The position numbers were made by a program, and so were the translations under genes. A stretch of 64,000 bases of DNA from JAGPUQ01 sp036961295. GTDB lineage: Bacteria > Pseudomonadota > Gammaproteobacteria > Pseudomonadales > Porticoccaceae. The notes under the pieces were generated by a model. The model was not told the origin of the DNA, did no database searches, and saw nothing but the letters and a program-made list of their open reading frames with translations. This document shows positions 44,433-52,707 of the stretch, piece after piece (the first letter of the stretch is position 1; each line of letters begins with the position of its first letter). The DNA lies in assembly GCA_036961295.1 (NCBI GenBank), contig JBALVX010000001.1, forward strand, positions 930,001 through 994,000, given 5' to 3'.

Positions 44433-45758
44433 ATGAATAGCATCATTAAAAGCGGGTTCGCTTCTTATCTCGACGAACGACCCGAAGAAGGCATCTACCG
44501 ACTCGATCGTCGCGTGTTTACCGACCCGGATATCTTCGAGCTGGAAATGAAACTTATTTTCGAGAAGAGCTGGCTGTATCTGTGTCACGAAAGCCAAATT
44601 GCCAAACCTCACGACTTCATGACCACCTATATGGGTCGTCAGCCGGTCATTATTAATCGAGGTGAAGACGGTGAAGTGCGCGGCTTTATCAATGCCTGTG
44701 CCCATCGCGGTGCGCAGTTAGTTAACGTCAGCAAGGGTAACAAAAAAGTCTTCACCTGCCCCTTCCACGGATGGTGCTATAAATCCAATGGCAAACTGGT
44801 GGATTACGTCAACAAAGCAAACGTTGGCTATTCAGAGGCATTTAATCCAGAGGAACTAGGCCTAACCGAAATACCCAAAATTGCCAGTTATCGGGGCTTC
44901 GTATTCGGTTGTCTCGACGCCGAGGCTGGAGAACTCAACGAACATTTGGCCGAAGCCACCAAAATGATCGACATGCTGGCGGATCAATCGGAGCAGGGCC
45001 TGGAAATATTACCGGGCGTGCAAACCTATACCTTCGACGGTAACTGGAAGTTACAGGCTGAAAATGGCGTCGATGGATTTCACGTCGAGTCGATTCATGG
45101 CAACTACGTACAAACCATTCAGCGTCGCGCGAAAATCATGAAGGAAAAAGACGATGTCAAAGCCCCTGAAATTGGTGGTTTAGACGCACTGCCCGGCGGC
45201 TACTACGACCTGGGTAATGGCCACGTGATGCTGTGGAATGAATTCCCTAACGCCCAATCTCGCCCACTTTATGAAAAATCTGAAGAACTGACCGAAAAGT
45301 ATGGCGAGTTGCGCTCTAAGTGGATGACCAGTTATTTACGCAATTTACTGATTTACCCCAACGTGTTTTTTATGGATCAAATGAGTACGCAGATTCGCGT
45401 GTTCCGCCCCATCTCTGTGGATAAAACCGAAGTCACTACCGTTTGTGTGGCTCCGATTGGAGAATCTGCCGAAGCGCGTCGCAAACGTATCCGTCAGTAC
45501 GAAGATTTCTTCAATGCTAGTGGTATGGCAACACCGGACGATCTTGCCGCTTTTAGTATGAGTCAGGTGGGTTTTAACGGCGAAAATGCACGCTGGAGCG
45601 ATATGTCTCGCGGGGCTACCAACGCCGTTAAGGGGCCGGAACGTTTCGCTAAAGAGCTCGGCATCAACCCAGTGAGCTCAGGCACTCAGCTCGAAGACGA
45701 AGGTTTGATGGTCGCCCAGCATCACCGCTGGCTCGAACTCATGGAACAAAAGTCTTAA
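44433..45758 (+). CDS. Benzoate/anthranilate-type dioxygenase alpha subunit
   Basis: The 441-residue Rieske oxygenase large subunit has cluster ligands in CAHRGAQLV and CPFHGWCYKSNGKLVDY and the iron site in ENGVDGFHVESIHGNY. The Arg-rich RLDRRVFTDPDIFELEMKLIF region (as RLDRRVFTDPD, then FELEMKLIF) is typical of the benzoate, toluate and anthranilate dioxygenases (BenA/XylX/AntA), which yield catechols or their diols. The substrate within that group is not decidable. Its own beta subunit follows after 38 bp. AGGAGA precedes the ATG. No BenC-type reductase is present, so it may borrow electron carriers. Confidence 0.9.
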   Translation: MNSIIKSGFASYLDERPEEGIYRLDRRVFTDPDIFELEMKLIFEKSWLYLCHESQIAKPHDFMTTYMGRQPVIINRGEDGEVRGFINACAHRGAQLVNVSKGNKKVFTCPFHGWCYKSNGKLVDYVNKANVGYSEAFNPEELGLTEIPKIASYRGFVFGCLDAEAGELNEHLAEATKMIDMLADQSEQGLEILPGVQTYTFDGNWKLQAENGVDGFHVESIHGNYVQTIQRRAKIMKEKDDVKAPEIGGLDALPGGYYDLGNGHVMLWNEFPNAQSRPLYEKSEELTEKYGELRSKWMTSYLRNLLIYPNVFFMDQMSTQIRVFRPISVDKTEVTTVCVAPIGESAEARRKRIRQYEDFFNASGMATPDDLAAFSMSQVGFNGENARWSDMSRGATNAVKGPERFAKELGINPVSSGTQLEDEGLMVAQHHRWLELMEQKS

Positions 45759-45781
45759 ATTAAAAACCTTAAATTAAAGTA
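45754..45781. repeat. Two-copy 14-bp tandem duplication across a stop codon
   Basis: CTTAAATTAAAAAC (45754) and CTTAAATTAAAGTA (45768). The first unit contains the TAA stop (45756-45758) of the dioxygenase alpha subunit. Confidence 0.65.
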
Positions 45782-45796
45782 GCAGGAACAGCGCGT

Positions 45797-46288
45797 ATGT
45801 CTCAAGAATTACACCAGGCCGCCATCGATTTAATTATTAGCGAAGGCGTCTACCTCGACCAAAAGGAATGGGATCAATGGCTGAACCTTTACACCGAGGA
45901 TGCCGAGTACTGGATTCCGGCCTGGGACGATGAGTACACCGTCACCGACGACCCCAACACCCAGCTTTCGCTGATTTACTATGGCGCTCGTTCGGGTCTC
46001 GAAGACCGCGTCTTCCGTTTGAAGACCGAACGCTCACTGGCATCTACACCACTGCCACGCACCACTCATATGACGACGAACTACCGTTTTGAGCCGCAAG
46101 CTAATGGTGATCTAAAAGTACTGTCCTCGTGGACCACCCACTCCTACAAACTCAAGGTCGCGAGTTACTTTTTTGGCCAGCAGGAACATCTCATTCGACA
46201 AACTGAAGACGGTTTGAAAATTGCCGCCCGAAAAATAATCGTGATGAACGATATGATCGCTAATGTTATGGATATTTATAGCGTTTAA
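45797..46288 (+). CDS. Benzoate/anthranilate-type dioxygenase beta subunit
   Basis: The 163-residue NTF2-like beta subunit has YLDQKEWDQWLNLYTEDAEYW (in parts: LDQKEWDQWLNL, then YTEDAEYWIPAW), RTTHMTTNYRFEPQ, and a C-terminal KIAARKIIVMNDMIANVMDIYSV (as RKIIVMNDMIANVMDIYSV), the BenB/AntB pattern. It pairs with the preceding alpha subunit. A strong terminator-like hairpin follows about 45 bp after the stop, closing this two-gene unit before the FadL gene. Confidence 0.9.
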   Translation: MSQELHQAAIDLIISEGVYLDQKEWDQWLNLYTEDAEYWIPAWDDEYTVTDDPNTQLSLIYYGARSGLEDRVFRLKTERSLASTPLPRTTHMTTNYRFEPQANGDLKVLSSWTTHSYKLKVASYFFGQQEHLIRQTEDGLKIAARKIIVMNDMIANVMDIYSV

Positions 46289-46333
46289 TTATTTATGGCT
46301 CTTTATTTATGAGCCTGCCTTAGTACCTCATAC

Positions 46334-46369
46334 AAAAAACCGGGCTCGACCGCACCGCCCGGTTTTTTT
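46334..46369 (+). terminator. Rho-independent terminator
   Basis: AAAAAACCGGGC (46334-46345) pairs with GCCCGGTTTTTT (46358-46369, counting one base variation at the edges) around an 11-12 base loop, and the T run completes the signal. It ends the benzoate-type dioxygenase operon. The A/T flanks make it usable in both directions. Confidence 0.85.
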
Positions 46370-46557
46370 ATATCACCAAAAGTTAGCGTGACACTCGGGC
46401 CAGATGACGACTAGCTGTAAGGTTTGGCAATTGATATATTGGCTTTGATCAAAACACCCCAAACAAAGATACCTGTCAGCAAATCAAACAAATAAGGCAG
46501 CTAAATAAACTACTGCATTAAAGTAACTAAATTAAAGAAGCACGAGAAGAGAATCAG

Positions 46558-47880
46558 ATGAATCGAGTGATATTTAAACTGAGTACATTCTGCTTATTGG
46601 GCTGCGCCCTGGCCTTTACCAGCGCCGTTAGCCACGCCGGTGGTGGCTACTTTGTGCTGGGCTACGGCACCTATGCCAATCAAATGGCGGGCACTTCCAC
46701 CGCAGTTGGCTTCGATGGTTTTGCCGGCTCCTCCAATCCGGGGAAATTATTTGCCGCTGGCAATCGCAACGACATTGGTTTAAAGGCCTTTTCGCCCAAT
46801 CGAACGATCAAACGCCGCGGGAGTAATAGTGTTTACGACATGGAGTCGACGAGCAGGAATAGCATCTTCTATCTCCCGGAAGCAGGACTGGCGCGCCGCA
46901 TTAATGACAAATGGGCCTGGGGCCTTACCTTGTACGGCAATGGTGGATTAAATACCGAATACAACGATGACAACGGCGTCCCCAGCAGCAATGCCAACCC
47001 TGCTGTGTGCGGTAATCAGCCCGCAAACTTTGCTCTCGGCTGTGGGAAATTCGGTTTTGATTTATCCCAGATCATCGTCGCGCCATCGCTTGGCTGGCAA
47101 GTCACTCCTAAGCACAGCATCGGCGTCACCGCCCTGATCGCTTACCAACGTATGAAAATATATGGTTTTCAGGCCTTCCAAAATCTCTCTGTCTACCCCG
47201 ACGCAGTCACTAACAACGGCTATGACAGCGCTTTCGGTTACGGTATGCGCATCGGCTGGTTTGGTAACATCACACCCTGGCTCGACCTTGGCGCCGCTTA
47301 CTCGACGCGGGTCTATATGCAGGATTTTGACAAGTACAAAGGCCTGATTGCCGATAGCGGTGCTTTTGACATCCCTTCGAATTACACTATTGGTGCCGCT
47401 ATTAAACCCGCAGCCGGATGGGTGATCGCGATCGATATTCATCGCGTCAACTGGGGAGACATTAAGGCTCTCGGCAATGGCAACCTGAATTCCTTAGTGC
47501 CCGGCGGCAGTCCGCTCGGCGCCAGAAATGGCAGCGGTTTTAACTGGAAAAGTCAAAATATGTATCGCCTCGGCATCGAGCACACCGTCAACGAGCAGCT
47601 TACCCTGCGCGGTGGCTATGCCTATGGTCGCCGTCCGAACGACGAGGAAGATATCAACTCGGTGACTTTTAATATGCTGGCTCCCAACCCAATCGAACAC
47701 TATACGGTGGGCTTCAGCTGGGCTTTGGATCAACAATCCGACCTGCACTTCGCTTACCAGCGCTATGTAAAAGACAAATACCGTGGGCCATCTGCCACTG
47801 CAGCACTGGGTGTCGGCGGAGAAGAAACCGTCACGCCTTATGTCGATGTACTATTTTTTGGTTGGAGTAAAAAATTCTAA
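46558..47880 (+). CDS. FadL/TodX-family outer-membrane hydrophobic-compound porin
   Basis: The 440-residue protein has a type I signal peptide cleaved after SAVSHA. The FadL hatch-like N-terminus GGGYFVLGYGTYANQMAGTS and SSNPGKLFAAGNR follow, then an amphipathic beta-strand pattern ending in the aromatic VLFFGWSKKF, typical of an outer-membrane barrel C-terminus. FadL/TodX proteins admit fatty acids or monoaromatics laterally into the periplasm. Its place at the head of the alkylphenol block suggests it takes up that substrate. Confidence 0.88.
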   Translation: MNRVIFKLSTFCLLGCALAFTSAVSHAGGGYFVLGYGTYANQMAGTSTAVGFDGFAGSSNPGKLFAAGNRNDIGLKAFSPNRTIKRRGSNSVYDMESTSRNSIFYLPEAGLARRINDKWAWGLTLYGNGGLNTEYNDDNGVPSSNANPAVCGNQPANFALGCGKFGFDLSQIIVAPSLGWQVTPKHSIGVTALIAYQRMKIYGFQAFQNLSVYPDAVTNNGYDSAFGYGMRIGWFGNITPWLDLGAAYSTRVYMQDFDKYKGLIADSGAFDIPSNYTIGAAIKPAAGWVIAIDIHRVNWGDIKALGNGNLNSLVPGGSPLGARNGSGFNWKSQNMYRLGIEHTVNEQLTLRGGYAYGRRPNDEEDINSVTFNMLAPNPIEHYTVGFSWALDQQSDLHFAYQRYVKDKYRGPSATAALGVGGEETVTPYVDVLFFGWSKKF

Positions 47881-47920
47881 AGATTCTCACACTGCTCTCT
47901 TTAGCTTTATTGGCCGCGCT

Positions 47921-48508
47921 ATGAAGAAAAAAATTATCGTCGCAATTACCGGGGCCACAGGGTCTATTTACGGTATTCGTCTGCTTGAGATTTTAAATAC
48001 CCTCGACGATGTGGAAACCCACCTTATTTTATCGGCTACCGGGGCCTTAACCGCTCACGCGGAAACCGATTGGGATAAACAAGCTATTTTAAAATTGGCA
48101 GACGTAGTGCATAACCCGAAAGATTTAGGGGCAACCCTGTCGAGCGGATCGTTTATTACCCACGGCATGATCATCGCGCCCTGTTCAATGAAAACCATCG
48201 GCTCCATTGCCAGCGGCGTTACCGACAACCTGGTGGCGCGAGCGGCGGATGTCATATTAAAAGAGCGTCGCCGGCTGGTGGTGATTGCGCGGGAAACACC
48301 GCTTAATCTGGTACATCTCAGAAACATGACCACCCTGACGGAGATGGGTGCGATTATTGCGCCTCCCGTACCCTCGTACTACACTCGACCCCAAACCATT
48401 GACGACATCGTTAACCAGACGGTGGGTAGAATGTTAGATTTACTCGACGTCCCGGCGGATAATTTAATCCAGCGCTGGGCAGGTATTAAAGAAGCCAACC
48501 CAAACTAA
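47921..48508 (+). CDS. UbiX/Pad1-like flavin prenyltransferase
   Basis: Read from the ATG at 47921 (MKKKIIVAITGATGSIYGIR) it has 195 residues, the family length. The frame is open further upstream, but that part overlaps the fadL gene in another frame. GATGS binds the FMN phosphate, and IIAPCSMKTIGSIASGVTDN and RRLVVIARETPLNLVHLRNM are family motifs. The enzyme makes prenyl-FMN, the cofactor of UbiD decarboxylases. It lies 4.2 kb upstream of the ubiD-like gene on the same strand, so this copy is probably dedicated to that decarboxylase (the VdcB/ShdB role), not to ubiquinone. Confidence 0.92.
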   Translation: MKKKIIVAITGATGSIYGIRLLEILNTLDDVETHLILSATGALTAHAETDWDKQAILKLADVVHNPKDLGATLSSGSFITHGMIIAPCSMKTIGSIASGVTDNLVARAADVILKERRRLVVIARETPLNLVHLRNMTTLTEMGAIIAPPVPSYYTRPQTIDDIVNQTVGRMLDLLDVPADNLIQRWAGIKEANPN

Positions 48509-48562
48509 AGGCTGAGGAACTCCTGATTAGCAGGGGAAAAAATTAAAAGGAAAGCCATCGCC

Positions 48563-49213
48563 ATGCTAACAAGACGCACGTTTTTAAAAACCACACTCGG
48601 TGTCTCCACCGTAGTCGCTACCGCCGGAAGCGCCGGCGTCGCTGCTTTGCAAAGCACCCTGCTGGATACCAACTCGGTACCCGTATTGGTGTTTGCCGAT
48701 GGCGGCTATGAGCAAACCCTGGCTTTTTCTGCAGCACTTTCTGCAACACTGCCCTCGACGCCTGATGTCAATCCAATAACAAACCCCGCACAAAACAAGG
48801 CGCGCCAAACACTCTCCCATATCGACAAGGACGTAGCGGCACAAATCCGCGAAGTAGACGATTTTTGTGGCAGCAACCCCGACGGTGCGCTGATCGGCCT
48901 AACCCGGGATTCAGATTTCTTTATCCTGGAACACACCGCGGCCCAACACGGCTTTAAGCTGCATTACAAAGGCGTTCACGATTTTCGTGGCGAGCTTATG
49001 CGCCACCAGGTCAGCGCTCCCGGAGCACTGGCTCCTGCGCTGGCAGACACCCTAAGCAAAGCGCAACACAGCTGGCCGCAACAACTTGCCGGAATCGCGC
49101 CGAGTATCGTCCAGGCACAAGGCGAACTGCTTGAAGCAGAAGCTCAGGCAACTCTAAACTACCAAAACGATGAACCGGGTTACCTGGTGTCGTGGCTATT
49201 AAAAACCGTTTAA
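48563..49213 (+). CDS. Tat-exported protein of unknown function
   Basis: The 216-residue protein starts MLTRRTFLKTTLGVSTVVATAG, a clear twin-arginine signal (RRTFLK) followed by a hydrophobic stretch. The mature part is mostly helical, with FCGSNPDGALIGLTRDSDFF and a later GVHDFRGELMRHQVSAPGAL, and has no domain I recognise. It lies 52 bp before the signal-less VAO/PCMH flavoprotein gene. Small Tat proteins next to flavoprotein genes can export the partner by piggyback (known for gluconate 2-dehydrogenase subunits), so this could carry the flavoprotein to the periplasm (inference). An AAAGGAAA site precedes the ATG. Confidence 0.75.
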   Translation: MLTRRTFLKTTLGVSTVVATAGSAGVAALQSTLLDTNSVPVLVFADGGYEQTLAFSAALSATLPSTPDVNPITNPAQNKARQTLSHIDKDVAAQIREVDDFCGSNPDGALIGLTRDSDFFILEHTAAQHGFKLHYKGVHDFRGELMRHQVSAPGALAPALADTLSKAQHSWPQQLAGIAPSIVQAQGELLEAEAQATLNYQNDEPGYLVSWLLKTV

Positions 49214-49265
49214 CTCTCAACAATAATTATCAACTAAACAATTAAAGAAACGCGAGATCATCGTT

Positions 49266-50837
49266 ATGGACAAACCCCTACCCCAGGGTATTAGCGCACA
49301 AACCTTTGCCGCAGCGGTGAGTGAATTTAAAGATGCGGTCGGCGCGGAATATGTATTTACCGACGACAAGGCCCATCTGCGCAGCTATCGAGATGCCTAT
49401 TCGACCTTAGACGACAGTAATTTCGCACCCTCTGCCGCAGTCGCCCCGAAAACCGTTGAACAGGTACAGGCGGTATTGGCCGTTGCAAGTACCCATAAAA
49501 TTCCAGTGTGGACCATATCCACCGGTAAAAACTTTGCCTACGGCGGCCCCGCTCCGCGCAAAGCCGGATACGTGGTACTCGATCTAAAACGCATGAATCG
49601 CATTATCGAGGTCAACGAAAAACACGGCTACGCGGTAGTGGAGCCTGGCGTCAGTTATCAGGATCTCTACGATTATCTGCAAGCAAAAGGTAGCAAGCTG
49701 TGGATCGACTGTGCGGCTCCGGCCTGGGGCGGCATTGTCGGTAACACCTCTGATCACGGCGCTGGCTATACGCCCTACGGCGATCACCTGTTAATGCAGT
49801 GCGGCATGGAAGTGATTCTCGCCGACGGCACCGTAGTGGAAACCGGCATGGGCGGTGTGCCTAATAGCAAAACCAACAACCTGTATAAATACGGTATTGG
49901 CCCCTGGGTTGACGGCCTGTTTACCCAATCAAACTTTGGCGTGATTACCAAAATGGGTATTTGGCTGATGCACGAACCTCCCGGCTATATGCCTTTTATG
50001 GTGACCCTGCCCCGCGAAGAAGATCTCGAACTGATTACCGATATCATGCTGCCGCTAAAATTAAACATGGTCATTGCCAACGGGGCACTGACTGCGGATT
50101 TGTTGTGGGAAGCGTCCATGTCCACCACCAAGCGACAGTATTACACCGGCACCGGCCCGGTACCGGATAGTATCCGCAAGAAAATCGCCTCGGATTTAAA
50201 ACTCGGCATGTGGAATTTCTATGCCGCCCTCTACGGCCCACCTCCGATCATGGCAAACAACTGGAAAATAATCGAAGCTGCGGTCATGCAAATTCCCGGC
50301 GCGCGCATCTATCTCGATGAAGAACGCAAAGGCGACACCGGCTGGGACTACCGCGTCAAACTAATGCGCGGCATCCCCAATATGACCGAGTTCAGCCTGC
50401 TCAACTGGGTTGGCGGCGGCGGTCATATAAACTTTTCACCGATCTCTGCGGCGGACGGCAAAGATTCCATGAGTCAGTTTCATATGATTCGCGAGCGCGC
50501 CCATGAATATAATTTTGATTACATCGGCGAATTTCTAATCGGCTGGCGCGATCAACACCATATTTTTATGTTGATGTTTGATCGCATGTCCGATGACGAA
50601 AAAGCCCGCGCCCACGAACTGTTTGGCGTGTTAATCGAAGACGCAGCAAAACTCGGCTACGGCGAGTACCGCACTCACCTGTCGTTTATGGATCAAATTG
50701 CCGACACCTATAATTACAACGACCGCGCACTGTGGCGTATGCACGAAACCCTCAAGGACAGCCTCGATCCCGTAGGTATTTTATCGCCAGGGAAAATGGG
50801 CATCTGGCCGGAGAGAATGAGGGATAAGCAGTCATGA
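49266..50837 (+). CDS. VAO/PCMH-family flavoprotein, 4-alkylphenol dehydrogenase (hydroxylating)
   Basis: The 523-residue enzyme is closely related to vanillyl-alcohol oxidase and p-cresol methylhydroxylase. It has FAD-domain motifs TGKNFAYGGPAPRKAG and EPGVSYQDLYDYL, GYTPYGDHLLMQCGMEV, and GLFTQSNFGVITKMG. Residues binding the phenolate in VAO (Tyr108, Tyr503, Arg504) correspond to Tyr92, Tyr468 and Arg469. At the covalent FAD position it has His387 (VAO-like, His422), while the PCMH-type Tyr is Leu379. It dehydrogenates a para-alkylphenol and adds water. Its stop overlaps the cytochrome c gene (ATGA), so electrons go to cytochrome c and not to oxygen. Alignment to VAO and PCMH is from memory. 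No signal peptide. Confidence 0.9.
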   Translation: MDKPLPQGISAQTFAAAVSEFKDAVGAEYVFTDDKAHLRSYRDAYSTLDDSNFAPSAAVAPKTVEQVQAVLAVASTHKIPVWTISTGKNFAYGGPAPRKAGYVVLDLKRMNRIIEVNEKHGYAVVEPGVSYQDLYDYLQAKGSKLWIDCAAPAWGGIVGNTSDHGAGYTPYGDHLLMQCGMEVILADGTVVETGMGGVPNSKTNNLYKYGIGPWVDGLFTQSNFGVITKMGIWLMHEPPGYMPFMVTLPREEDLELITDIMLPLKLNMVIANGALTADLLWEASMSTTKRQYYTGTGPVPDSIRKKIASDLKLGMWNFYAALYGPPPIMANNWKIIEAAVMQIPGARIYLDEERKGDTGWDYRVKLMRGIPNMTEFSLLNWVGGGGHINFSPISAADGKDSMSQFHMIRERAHEYNFDYIGEFLIGWRDQHHIFMLMFDRMSDDEKARAHELFGVLIEDAAKLGYGEYRTHLSFMDQIADTYNYNDRALWRMHETLKDSLDPVGILSPGKMGIWPERMRDKQS

Positions 50838-51244
50838 AATCAATGATAAAACCATTAATGATCATGCCCTTAATCCTGGCGGGATTATTACTCGGTGCCT
50901 GCGAGCAAAAACCCGAATCCTCCGAGGCAATTCCAAACGCTGAGCTTGCGCTTGATACAAACGCCCTGGATGCAAATGCTCCTGACCTAAAGACAGGCCA
51001 GCAAATATACACTTTGTATTGTTCCGCTTGTCACAACCCCGGCGAGGGCCATGCTGGCACCATGAAACTAGCTTTATTAAAAGGCGAAGAGAATTCGGTA
51101 ATCACCAAGCGCAGCGATCTCAATGCGGAATATATCCGTTTCGTGGTGCGCGACGGTTTACTGGAAATGGCTCCGTTTCGCCCCACCGATATTAACGACA
51201 GAGAACTGGATAGTTTGATTCAGTACGTCTTATCTAACAAGTAG
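50834..51244 (+). CDS. Cytochrome c lipoprotein, electron acceptor of the flavoprotein
   Basis: The 136-residue monohaem c-type cytochrome has a lipoprotein signal ending in LLLGAC, haem motif CSACH near residue 65, and a distal Met candidate in LLEMAPFRP. It is the small-subunit counterpart (PchC-like) of the flavoprotein before it and would form a flavocytochrome that feeds the respiratory chain. PchC of Pseudomonas is a soluble periplasmic subunit, so a lipid anchor is a variation. Its ATG lies inside the flavoprotein stop (4-bp overlap). Confidence 0.9.
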   Translation: MKSMIKPLMIMPLILAGLLLGACEQKPESSEAIPNAELALDTNALDANAPDLKTGQQIYTLYCSACHNPGEGHAGTMKLALLKGEENSVITKRSDLNAEYIRFVVRDGLLEMAPFRPTDINDRELDSLIQYVLSNK

Positions 51245-51261
51245 CAACAGGAAACTCTATC

Positions 51262-52707
51262 ATGACAACGACCTACGATCTCTGGATTAACGGCCAACAT
51301 ACCAAACCCGAAACCGGCAAGTACTTTGATGTGCTAAACCCACTGGACGACTCGCTGTATTGTAAAGCGGCAGAAGCCGGTGAGGCCGACATTAACAAAG
51401 CCGTAGCAGCCGCTCACGCCTGCTTTCAAAACTATGGTCAGAGCCTCGCCAAAGACCGTGAGGCGATGCTCTGCAAAGCCGCAGACCTGCTAGAGCGGGA
51501 TCGCAATGAATTCGCCGACATCCTGGTTGATGAAATCGGATCGCCGATGAACAAGGCGCAGTTTGAAATCGAATACTCCATCACCTATTTTCGTGCCGCT
51601 GCAGGCGCAGCGCGCCGTGCGACCGGGCAAACCATGCCCTCAGATATACCGGGCCGCCTCAGCATGAGTGTACGTAAACCTCTAGGTGTAGTGGCCTGTA
51701 TTACGCCGTTTAATGTGCCCTTAATTAAAGCCGCAAAACTGGTAGGCATGCCGCTGGCAACCGGTAATACCGTGGTGCTACTGTCTTCCGAAGAAGCACC
51801 AGCGCTGTCTTATCGCTTTGCCCAGTTAATTTCCGAAGCGGGTTTCCCCCCCGGGGCCTTAAACGTTGTCTCCGGTTTCGGCGTAAATGTGGGCGATTTC
51901 CTCACCAGCCACCCATTAGTTAAAGTGGTTGAATTCACCGGCTCCAGCCGCGTCGGCCAGCATATTAGCGAACTCTGCGGCAAGCAGATGAAACGCTGTA
52001 TTCTCGAACTCGGTGGCAAAAACCCTCTGGTTATTCTTGCCGATGCCGATATGGATCTGGCGGTACAAGCTGCCACCATCAGCATGTTTTTGTACCAGGG
52101 GCAGGCCTGCATGGCCTCCAGCCGAATTATTGTCGAAGAATCCGTTTACGATGAATTCGTCCAAAAATACAGCGCTGTCGCCGGCCAATTGTCCATGGGC
52201 GACCTGCGTGATCCAAGCACTATTCTCGGACCAATCATTTCCCCACGGCAACGCGAGCGCGTGCGCTCCCATATCGAAAATGCCCGTGAATTAGGGGCCA
52301 CCATTGTTACCGGTGGGGAATGGGAAGGTAATCGTTGCCAACCGACGATTCTGACCGGCGTTACCAAAGATATGACCCTGTGCTACGAAGAAACCTTTGG
52401 CCCGGTTACGGCGATCTACCCCGTTGCTAACATAGACGAGGCGCTGGCTATGGCCAACGACACTGTCTACGGTCTCAGTGCCGCCGTGTGTACCAGCAAT
52501 ATTAATAGCGCCTTAATGCTGGCACAAAATATCGATGCCGGTATGGTGCATGTTAACGCTCCAACTCTCCACGACGAGCCCGGCGTACCTTTTGGTGGCA
52601 CCGGCGAAAGTGGTTTTGGCCGCGAAGGCGTCGAAGTGGATATCGATACTCTCACCGAATGGAAATGGATCACCATCCAATTACCCGGAGCTGATCATGG
52701 GCACTAA
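51262..52707 (+). CDS. Aldehyde dehydrogenase (aromatic aldehyde)
   Basis: The 481-residue NAD(P)-dependent aldehyde dehydrogenase has the general-base Glu in LELGGKNPL near residue 250, the nucleophile Cys in GQACMASSR near residue 282, and cofactor motif FTGSSRVGQ. It would oxidise the aromatic aldehyde from the flavocytochrome, for example 4-hydroxybenzaldehyde, to the acid. The genes on either side are only 17 bp away and overlapping by 11 bp, so it belongs to the same operon. Salicylaldehyde from the nahE route is another possible substrate. Confidence 0.92.
   Translation: MTTTYDLWINGQHTKPETGKYFDVLNPLDDSLYCKAAEAGEADINKAVAAAHACFQNYGQSLAKDREAMLCKAADLLERDRNEFADILVDEIGSPMNKAQFEIEYSITYFRAAAGAARRATGQTMPSDIPGRLSMSVRKPLGVVACITPFNVPLIKAAKLVGMPLATGNTVVLLSSEEAPALSYRFAQLISEAGFPPGALNVVSGFGVNVGDFLTSHPLVKVVEFTGSSRVGQHISELCGKQMKRCILELGGKNPLVILADADMDLAVQAATISMFLYQGQACMASSRIIVEESVYDEFVQKYSAVAGQLSMGDLRDPSTILGPIISPRQRERVRSHIENARELGATIVTGGEWEGNRCQPTILTGVTKDMTLCYEETFGPVTAIYPVANIDEALAMANDTVYGLSAAVCTSNINSALMLAQNIDAGMVHVNAPTLHDEPGVPFGGTGESGFGREGVEVDIDTLTEWKWITIQLPGADHGH

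Noticed and set aside
46291..46318. ATTTATG duplication after the benzoate-type beta subunit as another tandem unit
   Set aside because: Only about 9 of 14 bases match, and the region can also be read as a small hairpin, so it was not counted.
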